A stretch of DNA of 64,000 nucleotides, taken from contig CBDCCV010000001.1 in the NCBI GenBank assembly GCA_965215025.1, forward strand, positions 620,001-684,000, read 5' to 3'. Numbering within the stretch: the first letter of the stretch is position 1; each line of letters begins with the position of its first letter. This document shows positions 1-7,876 of this stretch, one piece after another. Origin of the DNA: CBDCCV01 sp965215025. Its GTDB lineage: Bacteria; Bacteroidota; Rhodothermia; Rhodothermales; Salinibacteraceae. The notes beneath the pieces are model-generated. The model saw only the letters and a program-made list of their open reading frames with translations. It did no database searches and was not told the DNA's origin. The translations under genes and the position numbers were made by a program.

Positions 1-367
1 CCTCGACGAGAAGCCACGGCCCATGGCAGATCGCGCCCACGGGCTTCTTCTGCTCGAAAAAGGCGCGCACGAACTGCACGGCGGCGTCGTTGCCGCGCAG
101 TTTGTCGGCGCCCACGGTGCCGCCGGGGATGACGAGGCCGTCGAAGTCCTCGGCCGAGACCTCGTCAAAGGTCTTGTCGATGGCGTAGGTGCCGCCGGGG
201 TCGAGGTCGCTGTTCACGGTCTGCGCCTCGCCCGCCTCGAAGCTGACCGCGGTAACGCGGGCGCCTGCGTCCTCGACGACTTCTCGGGGGCGGGTGAACT
301 CGGGTTCTTCCGTGCCGCGCGGGGCGATGAGGATGGCGATGGTTCGTCCTTCAAGCTGGTCGGCCAT
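1..367 (-). CDS. DJ-1/PfpI family protein (type 1 glutamine amidotransferase-like), partial
   Basis: The reading frame starts at the ATG complementary to 365-367 (MADQLEGRTIAIL...) and runs off the left window edge, so the C-terminus is missing. The visible 122 residues show a Rossmann-like start (TIAILIAPRGTEE), the strand-loop FDGLVIPGG typical of the family, and the nucleophile elbow AICHGPWLL, where the Cys is the expected catalytic residue. The family includes intracellular PfpI/YhbO-type proteins linked to stress response and deglycation or protease-like activity; which activity applies here cannot be told. It is divergent from the glycosyltransferase at 735. A plus-strand frame over the same bases is only its shadow. 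Confidence 0.9.
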   Translation of the reverse strand, partial: MADQLEGRTIAILIAPRGTEEPEFTRPREVVEDAGARVTAVSFEAGEAQTVNSDLDPGGTYAIDKTFDEVSAEDFDGLVIPGGTVGADKLRGNDAAVQFVRAFFEQKKPVGAICHGPWLLVE

Positions 368-734
368 GGGTCGTGGTTGCTTCGGGTGAAAGCGGCTTAG
401 GGTGTAAAGTCTTGAGGCTGCGTTGCAGCCGGCCTGGCTGTCGGGTCCTGGAATAGGCATTTCGCGGAGGCCGTTCCTAACTCCGTGTCACCATCTATTG
501 AAGGGGGTGTTACTTTCTCGTCAGAAGGCGCGGCTTTATCATTTCGCAGCCAAACGGGTGGGATGCCGCCTGGGTGACGTTCAGATGAATTTGCCGGAAG
601 CTGTTGCAAAACAAATCGTTGTCCGCCGCGCGTTGTGAACCATCCCCCGCACCCCTCGTTGGCCTGTGCACGTCTCCTTTTAGATCGCTCTGCCGCAACC
701 CGTTCGTCCAGAGGAAGAGCCTGCCGGATTTGCC
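368..734. other. Divergent intergenic region without a recognisable gene
   Basis: This stretch of about 370 bases separates the PfpI-type gene (minus) from the glycosyltransferase (plus) and should hold both promoters. A small perfect hairpin (GGCTGC-GTT-GCAGCC) lies at 416-430. Short frames exist but none has family features or plausible codon use. I see no RNA gene or riboswitch. Confidence 0.5.
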
Positions 735-2009
735 ATGCGCCCTGACTTCTCCCCCACCTTGCCCGCCGCTCGTGACGGAGCGGCCGCCAAGCGCCCCAGC
801 CTGCCCGAGCGCGTGGCGCTGTTTACCGGCGCCTACAACCACATCGCCGACGGGGTCTCGCTCACGCTCAACCGGCTCGTGGCCTATCTCGAAAACGAGG
901 GCGTGGACGTGCGCGTCTTTGCGCCCACGGTGGACGATCCGCCCGTGGACCACGCCGGGACGCTCGTGCCGGTCCCCTCGGTGGCGGCGCCGGGGCGGCC
1001 GGACTACCGCGTCTCGCTGGGCCTCTCGCGCGAGGCGCGGAAGGCGCTCGGCGCTTTCGACCCCGATCTTTTCCACATCGCCACGCCCGATCTTTTGGGG
1101 CGCAGCGCGCTGGCGGAGGCTAAGGCGCGCGGCATGCCGGTCGTGGCCTCCTACCATACGCACTTCTCTTCGTACCTCAAGTACTACCACCTGGGCCTCT
1201 TGGAAGGCGCCCTGTGGGCGTACCTGCGCCGCTTCTACGCGCAATGCCGGCACGTGTACGTCCCCTCCCCGTCCATGGCCGAGGTGCTGCGCGCCCACGG
1301 CATCACCGAGGGGCTGCGGCTGTGGGAGCGCGGCGTGAACACCCGGCGCTTCAACCCGAGCCAGCGCTCGGCTGCGTGGCGCCGCGCGCACGGCCTGGCC
1401 GAAGACGAGGTCGTCGTCACCTTCGTGAGCCGGCTCGTGTTGGAGAAGGGCCTCGACCTCTTTGCTGACGTGATCGAAGGCCTCGAGGCGCGCGGCGTCC
1501 CGCACCGCAGCCTCATCGTGGGCGACGGCCCCGCGCGCGAGGAGATGGAAAAGCGCCTGCCCAAGACGCTCTTTACCGGCTACCTCGAAGGCGACGACCT
1601 CGCCCGCGCCTACGCCTCGTCCGACCTCTTCCTCTTCCCGAGCGAGACGGAGACGTTCGGCAACGTCACGCTCGAGGCTATGGCCTCGGGCCTCCCCACC
1701 GTCTGCGCTGACGCCACCGGCTCGAACGCGCTCGTCGAAAGCGGCGAGACCGGCCTCCTCGTCCCGCCCGGCGACGCGGAGGCGTTCCTAAAGGCCACCG
1801 CCCGCCTCGTCGAAGACGCCCCGCTGCGCCGGCAAATGGGCCGGCAAGCCGCCCGGCGCGCGCAGCACTACGAGTGGGACGCCATCCTGAGCCGCATCGC
1901 CGGCTACTACTCCGAGGCGCTGCGCCCAGAGGCCGCGCCGGTGTACGCGGGCGACGGCGTCCCCGGCACCGCCGCAAGGCCCGCCGCCGCCTCGCTCTCG
2001 GTCTCCTGA
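735..2009 (+). CDS. Glycosyltransferase family 4 (GT-B fold)
   Basis: A 424-residue retaining GT-B glycosyltransferase, probably cytoplasmic and acting on a lipid or cell-surface glycan. The N-terminal acceptor domain begins VALFTGAYNHIADGVS and includes the SYHTHFSSYLKYY segment typical of mannosyl- or sulfoquinovosyl-transferase-like GT4 enzymes. The C-terminal donor domain has VSRLVLEKGLDLF, then VGDGPAREEME, and the EX7E-type motif in SETETFGNVTLEAMASGLP. The last 30 residues are Ala/Pro-rich and not conserved-looking. The next glycosyltransferase starts only 16 bases after its stop, so the two probably form one transcription unit. Resemblance to MgtA/SqdX-like enzymes is an inference; donor and acceptor are unknown. 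Confidence 0.88.
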   Translation: MRPDFSPTLPAARDGAAAKRPSLPERVALFTGAYNHIADGVSLTLNRLVAYLENEGVDVRVFAPTVDDPPVDHAGTLVPVPSVAAPGRPDYRVSLGLSREARKALGAFDPDLFHIATPDLLGRSALAEAKARGMPVVASYHTHFSSYLKYYHLGLLEGALWAYLRRFYAQCRHVYVPSPSMAEVLRAHGITEGLRLWERGVNTRRFNPSQRSAAWRRAHGLAEDEVVVTFVSRLVLEKGLDLFADVIEGLEARGVPHRSLIVGDGPAREEMEKRLPKTLFTGYLEGDDLARAYASSDLFLFPSETETFGNVTLEAMASGLPTVCADATGSNALVESGETGLLVPPGDAEAFLKATARLVEDAPLRRQMGRQAARRAQHYEWDAILSRIAGYYSEALRPEAAPVYAGDGVPGTAARPAAASLSVS

Positions 2010-2025
2010 CTCCGCCCGCCGCGCG

Positions 2026-3237
2026 ATGCGTCTTCTTTTCGTCTCGCACTCGTTCCCTCCGGAGGGCCGCCCGCTCTCGAACGTCGGCGGGATGCAGCGC
2101 GTGGCGACGGAGCTGCACGCCGCCTTGGGGGCGACGCCTGGTGTGGACCTCTCCGCGCTAGCCCTGCGCTCCTCATGGCGCTGGACGCACCTCAAGGCCG
2201 TGCCTTTCCTGGCCCGTGCGGGATGGTCGATTAAGAAAAAGGCCGAGCGCGGCGAGATCGACGTCGTCCTTTTCTCTTCGATGGTGACGGCGTCGCTGGC
2301 CGTGCCGCTGCAAAAAACGCTGCGCCGCCGCGGCGTGCGCACCGCCGCCATCGTGCACGGACGCGACGTGACGCTGCCCTTCGGTCCGTACCAGCGCTTC
2401 GTGCTCAGGGTGTTCGGGGCGCTCGACGCCGTGCTGCCCGTGAGCCGGGCTACCGGCGCGGCCTGCCGGGCGCGCGGCCTCCCCGCGCGCAAGCTGCACG
2501 TGGTGCCCAACGGCGTGGACCCCGGCCGCTTCGCGCCGCCGCAGCCGCGCGCCGAGGCACGCCGCGCGCTCGAAACCACCCTTGGCGATCCCGCCCATCC
2601 GCTTCCTGAAGGGGCGCTGCTTTTGTGCAGCGTGGGCCGGCAGGTCGAGCGCAAGGGCTTCGGCTGGTTTGTCGAGGAGGTGATGCCGCGCCTGCCCGAA
2701 GACGTGCACTACTGGCTCGCCGGCGATGGGCCGCAGGCCGAGCGCCTCGCCGAGACCGTCCGCCGCCACGGCCTCGGCGGGCGGGTGCGCCTTCTGGGCC
2801 GCGTCTCCGAAAAAGCCCTCGAAGCGCTCTACCACGGCGCCGACCTCTTCGTCATGCCCAACGTGCCCGTAGAAGGCGACATGGAAGGCTTCGGCGTGGT
2901 GATGCTTGAGGCGGCGCAGTGCGGGCTGCCGTCCATCGCCGCGCGGCTCGAGGGGATCTGCGACGTGATCGAAGAAGGGCAGAACGGCCACCTCGTCGAG
3001 AGCCAGGACGCTGAGGGCTTCGTCCGCGCCATCGGCCGCTACTGCGGCGACGCGGCGGCGCTCAGTGCCTTCGGCGCGCGCGCCCACAGCTACGTGAGCG
3101 AGGCGTTCGGCTGGCCCGCCATCGCCCGACGCTACGCCGAGGTGCTGCGCCCGCTCCGGAGCGATCCGCACTTCCGCGCCGCCGCCGAAGCAGAGCAGGC
3201 TCGCAAGCGCTCGGCTGCTGCCTCGTCGCGGGCGTGA
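2026..3237 (+). CDS. Glycosyltransferase family 4 (GT-B fold)
   Basis: A 403-residue GT4 enzyme. The N-terminus (MRLLFVSHSFPPEGRPLSNVGGMQRV) carries the GG loop that lines the active site in this family. The acceptor domain ends with HVVPNGVDPGRF, a standard GT4 hinge signature. The donor domain has VGRQVERKGFGWFVEEV, LAGDGPQAERL and the EX7E-type segment EGFGVVMLEAAQCGLP. It lies 16 bases downstream of another GT4 gene, so they may act on consecutive steps of the same glycan. The sugar specificity cannot be read from sequence. Confidence 0.88.
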   Translation: MRLLFVSHSFPPEGRPLSNVGGMQRVATELHAALGATPGVDLSALALRSSWRWTHLKAVPFLARAGWSIKKKAERGEIDVVLFSSMVTASLAVPLQKTLRRRGVRTAAIVHGRDVTLPFGPYQRFVLRVFGALDAVLPVSRATGAACRARGLPARKLHVVPNGVDPGRFAPPQPRAEARRALETTLGDPAHPLPEGALLLCSVGRQVERKGFGWFVEEVMPRLPEDVHYWLAGDGPQAERLAETVRRHGLGGRVRLLGRVSEKALEALYHGADLFVMPNVPVEGDMEGFGVVMLEAAQCGLPSIAARLEGICDVIEEGQNGHLVESQDAEGFVRAIGRYCGDAAALSAFGARAHSYVSEAFGWPAIARRYAEVLRPLRSDPHFRAAAEAEQARKRSAAASSRA

Positions 3238-3361
3238 GCGCCGCTCCCCGTTGCGTCAGAGTGGCTGCGGCGCTTATCTTGGGGTGCTTTCCTGGTGGCT
3301 GGGCACTTTCTTCGGAGGCGCTCCCCGGCGGCCTGCATCTCCTCGCGTAGTAATCTCCCCT

Positions 3362-4816
3362 ATGGCTTTTCTGTGGAGGAGCCGCTCGGCCTCGCCGGAG
3401 GACGGCGGGCCGGCGGGGCAGTGGCGCGCTCCCCAGCGGCGCGCCTCGCTCTGGCGCGCGCTCACGCCGCCGCAGCTTTTCGTCGGCTCGTTCTTGCTCC
3501 TCATCGCGCTCGGCACGGTGGGGTTCAAGGTGCTGCCCGGCCTCTACACCGGCGCGCCGCTCTCGTGGCTCGACGCGCTCTTTACCGCCACGAGCGCCGT
3601 GTGCGTGACGGGCCTCATCGTGGTGGACACGGCCACGTACTTCACCACGGGCGGGCAGGCGTGGGTGCTCTTTCTGATTCAGATGGGCGGGCTGGGCATC
3701 ATCTCGTTCACCACCGTGATCATCGCGGCGCTGGGGCGGCGGCTCTCCTTGCGCCACGAGGCGCTTGCCTCGGAGACGTCCACCATCGCCCCGCACGTGG
3801 ACTACCGGCAGCTCACGCGCGATGTCTTCCGCTTCACGCTCGCCTTCGAGGCCGTCGGCGCGCTGCTCTTGTACCTGCTCTGGGCGGGCGACTTCGGGTG
3901 GGACGGGGCGGCGTGGCCGGCGCTCTTCCACGCCATCAGCGCGTTCTGCAACGCGGGCTTTTCGACGTTCTCGGACTCGCTCATGGGCTTCCAGCGCGCC
4001 CCGCTCGTCCTGGGCGTGGTGATGGCGCTCATCATCCTGGGCGGGATCGGCTTTTTGACGCTCGAGGAGCTGTACCTCTGGCGCAAGGCGCTCGGCCGCC
4101 GCACGCGCTTCCGCCTCTCGCTCCACTCGCGCATCGTCTTGGCGACGACGGCGGTGCTCCTGGCGGCGGGCTGGGCGCTCTTCACGTTTTTCGAGTGGGG
4201 CGTCACGCTGGCCGAGCTGCCCGTGTGGGCCAAGCTCGCCAACGGCCTCTTTGCGAGCGTGACCCCGCGCACGGCCGGCTTCAACACCATCGACTACGCC
4301 CGCGCCACCGACTCGACGAACTTCCTCACCATCATCTTCATGTTCGTGGGCGGCTCGCCCGGCTCGACGGCCGGCGGCCTGAAGACGACAACGTTCGCCC
4401 TGATCGCGCTCCTGGCGTGGGCACGACTCAGGGGCCGCACCGTGACGAGCTTGTGGGACCGCTCCGTGCCCGAGCTGACGGTGCAGCGCGCCGTGGGCCT
4501 TTTTGTCATCTCGGCCGTGCTCGTGGTGGTGAGCATCTTCGTCTTCTCCACCTCCGAGATCGCCACCGTGGTCGAGGCGCGCATCACGGGCGCGTTCTTG
4601 AAGTACGCCTTCGAGGCCTTTAGCGCCTTCAACACCGTGGGCCTTTCGATGGGCGTCACGGGCGGCCTCTCGGTCACGGGGCGGTGGACCACCATCGCGC
4701 TTATGTTCATCGGGCGCGTGGGGCCGCTTACCGTGGCGGCGGCGCTGGCGCGGCGGCGCCTGCCCGCCGCCTCAGGCGAGCTGCGCTACGCTTACGAGGA
4801 CGTGGCCGTGGGCTGA
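3362..4816 (+). CDS. TrkH/KtrB-family potassium uptake channel subunit
   Basis: An integral membrane protein of about 484 residues from the ATG at 3362; the frame is open back to 3251 but that extension has no family similarity. The family is a fourfold repeat of membrane-pore-membrane units with a selectivity-filter Gly in each. The four filter regions are visible: TSAVCVTGL, AFCNAGFST, TPRTAGFNT and AFNTVGLSMG. A hydrophilic N-terminus rich in Arg and Pro precedes the first membrane helix (LFVGSFLLLIALGTVGF). It moves K+ (often with Na+) across the inner membrane and needs an RCK regulatory subunit, which is the gene at 4986. Confidence 0.92.
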   Translation: MAFLWRSRSASPEDGGPAGQWRAPQRRASLWRALTPPQLFVGSFLLLIALGTVGFKVLPGLYTGAPLSWLDALFTATSAVCVTGLIVVDTATYFTTGGQAWVLFLIQMGGLGIISFTTVIIAALGRRLSLRHEALASETSTIAPHVDYRQLTRDVFRFTLAFEAVGALLLYLLWAGDFGWDGAAWPALFHAISAFCNAGFSTFSDSLMGFQRAPLVLGVVMALIILGGIGFLTLEELYLWRKALGRRTRFRLSLHSRIVLATTAVLLAAGWALFTFFEWGVTLAELPVWAKLANGLFASVTPRTAGFNTIDYARATDSTNFLTIIFMFVGGSPGSTAGGLKTTTFALIALLAWARLRGRTVTSLWDRSVPELTVQRAVGLFVISAVLVVVSIFVFSTSEIATVVEARITGAFLKYAFEAFSAFNTVGLSMGVTGGLSVTGRWTTIALMFIGRVGPLTVAAALARRRLPAASGELRYAYEDVAVG

Positions 4817-4842
4817 GCGCGCCGTGGCAAAGAGCTTCCCTT

Positions 4843-4928
4843 TCCCCCTTTGGAAGGGGGATCAAGGGGGATGTCAGGGTTGACGCCCTCCGTTTTTACA
4901 TCCCCCTGGCCCCCTTCAAAGGGGGGGT
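4843..4928. repeat. Long inverted repeat between ktrB and ktrA
   Basis: The left arm (4843-4874, starting TCCCCCTTTGGAAGGGGGAT) and the right arm (4898-4928, starting ACATCCCCCTGGCCCCCTTC) are near-perfect inverted copies separated by about 23 bases. Each arm also contains a smaller internal palindrome (CCCCCTTTGGAAGGGGG type). The shape resembles the widespread C/G-run palindromic repeats of bacterial intergenic DNA and could fold into a strong RNA hairpin between the two co-directional potassium genes. Confidence 0.8.
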
Positions 4929-4985
4929 TCACCGGCTACCGAGCGTAGCATTCCGAAAATTCAGCAGTCTCTTAAACCTCAGCTT

Positions 4986-5654
4986 ATGAAACGCTACGTG
5001 ATCGTCGGCCTCGGGAACTTCGGGGCGAGCGTGGCCGAGGCGCTCTACGCGCAGGGCCATGACGTGATTGCCCTGGACGTGCTCGAAAGGCGCGTGGACG
5101 GGATCGCGCACCGGGTCTCGCGCGCGGCCGTGGGCGACGGCCGGCAGGTCGAGACGCTGCGCCGCGTGGGGGCGGAGGGGGCCGACACGGCCGTCGTCTC
5201 CACCGGCGACGACATCACGGCCTCGATCCTGGCCTCGATGGCGCTGAGCGACCTGGGCGTGGAGGACGTCTACGTCAAGGTGATCTCGCGCGAGCACGCC
5301 CGCGTGATGGCGCGCATCGGCGTGACGGAGACGGTCTTCCCCGAGCGCGAGTCGGCCCTGAACCTGGCCAGCCGGCTCGCCGAGCGCTCCATCGTCAACT
5401 ACGTGCACCTAGCCGGCGACCTCAGCATCCAGGAGATGGTCGTGCCCGAGGTGTGGCGCGGGCGCACGCTGCGCGAGCTGTCGCTGCGCATGGATCACGG
5501 CCTCTCCGTCGTGGCCGTGCACGACGTCATGAACGACCGCATGATCGCCCCGCCGGACCCGGACACCTCCCTCTCGGCCACGGACACGCTCCTCTTGGCC
5601 GGCACGGACGAGAACCTCGAACGCATCGCGCGCACGATGGAGTCGGCGAATTAG
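4986..5654 (+). CDS. KtrA/TrkA-type RCK potassium channel regulatory subunit
   Basis: A 222-residue cytosolic regulator of K+ uptake. The RCK_N (TrkA-N) Rossmann domain starts MKRYVIVGLGNFGASVAEAL with the GxGxxG nucleotide-binding loop, followed by the acidic end of strand 2 (IALDV). The RCK_C (TrkA-C) domain covers roughly residues 140-220 (IQEMVVPEVWRGRTLREL ... DTLLLAGTDENLERI). Length and single-RCK layout match KtrA rather than the doubled E. coli TrkA. Its partner is the channel gene ending at 4816; the large inverted repeat in between may set the expression ratio of the two. Confidence 0.92.
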   Translation: MKRYVIVGLGNFGASVAEALYAQGHDVIALDVLERRVDGIAHRVSRAAVGDGRQVETLRRVGAEGADTAVVSTGDDITASILASMALSDLGVEDVYVKVISREHARVMARIGVTETVFPERESALNLASRLAERSIVNYVHLAGDLSIQEMVVPEVWRGRTLRELSLRMDHGLSVVAVHDVMNDRMIAPPDPDTSLSATDTLLLAGTDENLERIARTMESAN

Positions 5655-5709
5655 GGGCGAAGAGGCGGTCGCTGCGGCAGAGGCTTTTGCGCCGCCGCTC
5701 CCGCACGCG

Positions 5710-6378
5710 CTACCCTAGGTCGAAGCGGCCGAGGCGCTTGGGCGTGCCGGAGATGGCCTCCAGGTTCCGCTGCGCCGGCGCGTAGCTGTGGCCGAGCGTG
5801 AGGGCGGAGCGGTAGTACTTGCGCGCCTCGCCCACCTTCATCTTAAGCTGCATCACCACGCCCATGAGGTTGAACGCCTCCGGGCGCAGGGGGCGCAGCG
5901 CCACGGCCGCGCGGGCGTGCTCGAGCGCGGCCTCGAGGTGGCGCTCCTCAATGGCCGAGCGCGCCTGCCGGATGCGCGCGTCGTACGTCTCGGCCTGCGC
6001 TCCGGCTTGGGCCTCGCGGTCGAGCATGGCCGCGGCGAGCGCACGCACGTCAGCCACGGAGAACGGCTTCTGGATGAAGTTGTCCGCCCCGGCGCGGAGC
6101 ATCTCCACGGCCGCCTCCACGCTCCCGTGCGCCGTGATGACGACGACGGGCACGTCGGGCCGGTGGCGGCGCGCCTGGCGCAGCACGTCCTCGCCGCGCA
6201 GCCCCGGCATCTTCAAGTCGAGGAAGACGAGGTCGAAGTCGTCCTCGCGGATGCGCTCGAGGGCGCGCCGGCCGTCGGCGGCCGCCTCTACCACGCGGTT
6301 TTCGGCTTCGAGCGCGCGCGTGAGCGTGGTGCGGATGTTCTTGTCGTCGTCGGCAACGAGGATGCGCTTGGCGGCCAT
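5710..6378 (-). CDS. Response regulator with C-terminal TPR-like helices
   Basis: A 222-residue protein. The receiver domain (about 1-120) has the acidic pocket D10-D12, the phospho-acceptor D54 in LVFLDLKMPG, the switch residue in VVITAHGS and K in FIQKPFS. There is no DNA-binding output domain. Residues about 130-215 instead form helical TPR-like repeats (HLEAALEHARAAVALRPLRPEAFNLMG and a second copy ending YYRSALTLGHSYAP). Output is therefore probably by protein-protein contact. It follows the other response regulator by 53 bases in the same direction, and the histidine kinase at 7877 is the likely phosphodonor. Confidence 0.9.
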   Translation of the reverse strand: MAAKRILVADDDKNIRTTLTRALEAENRVVEAAADGRRALERIREDDFDLVFLDLKMPGLRGEDVLRQARRHRPDVPVVVITAHGSVEAAVEMLRAGADNFIQKPFSVADVRALAAAMLDREAQAGAQAETYDARIRQARSAIEERHLEAALEHARAAVALRPLRPEAFNLMGVVMQLKMKVGEARKYYRSALTLGHSYAPAQRNLEAISGTPKRLGRFDLG

Positions 6379-6431
6379 GCGGGGTGAGGCGGGGCGGTCT
6401 TGCAGAGGGGTTCTTCTTTGAACGCGGGCGG

Positions 6432-7724
6432 CTACTTCCCGGAGAGGCGTTCGATAAGCGAGGAGACGATGCCGCCGCCCTGCGGCGCGCGCTCCGGACC
6501 GCGCACGACGGCCACGGTGCTGGAGACGCGCCGGCTATCGTCCTCATCGAAAAGCGCCGGCACGAGGGCGGAGGCGTGCGCGGCGCTCACGCAGATGGTG
6601 GTGAAGTCCCCGGCCACGCGCGGCAGCGCCTGCTCGACGTCCTTGGCAGCGGTGATCTGCGTGTAGTACTTGTTCTCGGGCAGGCCGGCCTCGCGGGCCA
6701 CTTTGTGGATGAGCCGCAGGCCGCTCTTGGCGGACTCCTCCTCGTCCTCGACGTGGAGCGGCTGCACGTTCACGAGCGTCAGGCTGACCACGGCCGCGCT
6801 CTTGGCGAACTCGAGCGCGCGGCGCACAGCCGCGAGCGTGTGCGCCCCTTCGCTCACGAGCGCCGCCGTGCCCGTGCCCTCGTGCGTGCCGGGGCGCACG
6901 AGCGTGACCTCGCACCCAGCCTCGTCGGCGATGCGTTGCGCCAGGGCGTCGAGGGCGCGCGCCTGGGCCGGCGGCCCTCTCCATTCGAGGAGGACGTGGT
7001 CGGGCCGTTCCTCGCGCACGGCCTCCGGCAGCACCTCGGCGGGGTCGCCCGAGGCCACCTCGCGCACGTGCAGATCGACGCCGAGGTCTTTGGCGCGGCC
7101 CTTCGCGGCGCCGAGGTCCACCGGCGGCCCCTCGCCCTCGCCCGCTGCGGCGCCTGCGATGACGACCTCGCCCTCGTACGGATGCGCCGAGGCGGCCGCC
7201 AAGCGCAGAAGCGCCTCCTCGGTGTCCGGATCGGTGAGGAGGACGAGGACGCGGTGGGCACGGTTGCGCGAGGCCGCCGCCGAGCCGTCCTCACTTGGCG
7301 CCTCGGCGGTGGGGGCCGGGCCGCTGCCGACCTCGCGCGCGCGCACCTCCTCGACGAGCGCGCGGATCTCGGTGGGCGTGAACGGCTTTTCGATGAAGTC
7401 GGCCGCGCCGCGCTTCATGGCCTCGGTGGCGTACTCGGCGCTCCCGTGCGCGGTGAAGACGATGACGGGGAGCCGAGGCCGCAGCGCCTGCGCCTCGGCC
7501 AGCACCTCCATCCCGCCGATGCCTGGCATCTTCAGGTCGAGGAGCATGAGCGCGAAGTCCTCGCCTTCGGCGCGCAGGCGCTCCAGGGCCTCCTCGCCGT
7601 TGGCCACGGCCTCCACCTCCACGCCTTCTTCTTCGAGCGCGTGGCGGAGCGTGAGGCGGATGTTCTTCTCGTCGTCTACGACGAGGACGCGGCGGGCGGG
7701 GGCGGTAGGCGGTGGGGTGCTCAC
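6432..7724 (-). CDS. Response regulator fused to two UspA-like domains
   Basis: I place the start at the GTG complementary to 7722-7724 (VSTPPPTAPARRVLVVDDEKN), just before the receiver; the frame is open to 7817 but that extension would run into the divergent promoter. The receiver (about 10-130) has D17/D18, phospho-acceptor D63 in MLLDLKMPG, TAHGS and K in FIEKPFT. After a Pro/Ala linker come two universal-stress-like segments: one from HRVLVLLTDPDTEEALLRLA, one from AALVSEGAHTLAAVRRALEF to VSSTVAVVRGPERAP. This receiver-Usp-Usp layout is unusual. Usp domains often bind ATP/AMP, but no clear GX2GX9G(S/T) loop is visible. Divergent from the kinase at 7877. Confidence 0.85.
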   Translation of the reverse strand: MSTPPPTAPARRVLVVDDEKNIRLTLRHALEEEGVEVEAVANGEEALERLRAEGEDFALMLLDLKMPGIGGMEVLAEAQALRPRLPVIVFTAHGSAEYATEAMKRGAADFIEKPFTPTEIRALVEEVRAREVGSGPAPTAEAPSEDGSAAASRNRAHRVLVLLTDPDTEEALLRLAAASAHPYEGEVVIAGAAAGEGEGPPVDLGAAKGRAKDLGVDLHVREVASGDPAEVLPEAVREERPDHVLLEWRGPPAQARALDALAQRIADEAGCEVTLVRPGTHEGTGTAALVSEGAHTLAAVRRALEFAKSAAVVSLTLVNVQPLHVEDEEESAKSGLRLIHKVAREAGLPENKYYTQITAAKDVEQALPRVAGDFTTICVSAAHASALVPALFDEDDSRRVSSTVAVVRGPERAPQGGGIVSSLIERLSGK

Positions 7725-7876
7725 AGTGGTCCTCTTCTGAGATAGATAAGGGATGGGCGGGGCTGCGGATCTCCTTCCCGGCCTGCCGGGTTTAGCGCGC
7801 AACTCCGGCTCCGGCACGTTCGCGCGCTCTCTCGGGCAACGGCTCTCAAGAAACGGCTCTCTTACGGAAACTGGCG

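Noticed and set aside
23..400. Plus-strand frame at the left edge
   Set aside because: It is antisense to the PfpI-type protein, which has a catalytic Cys elbow.
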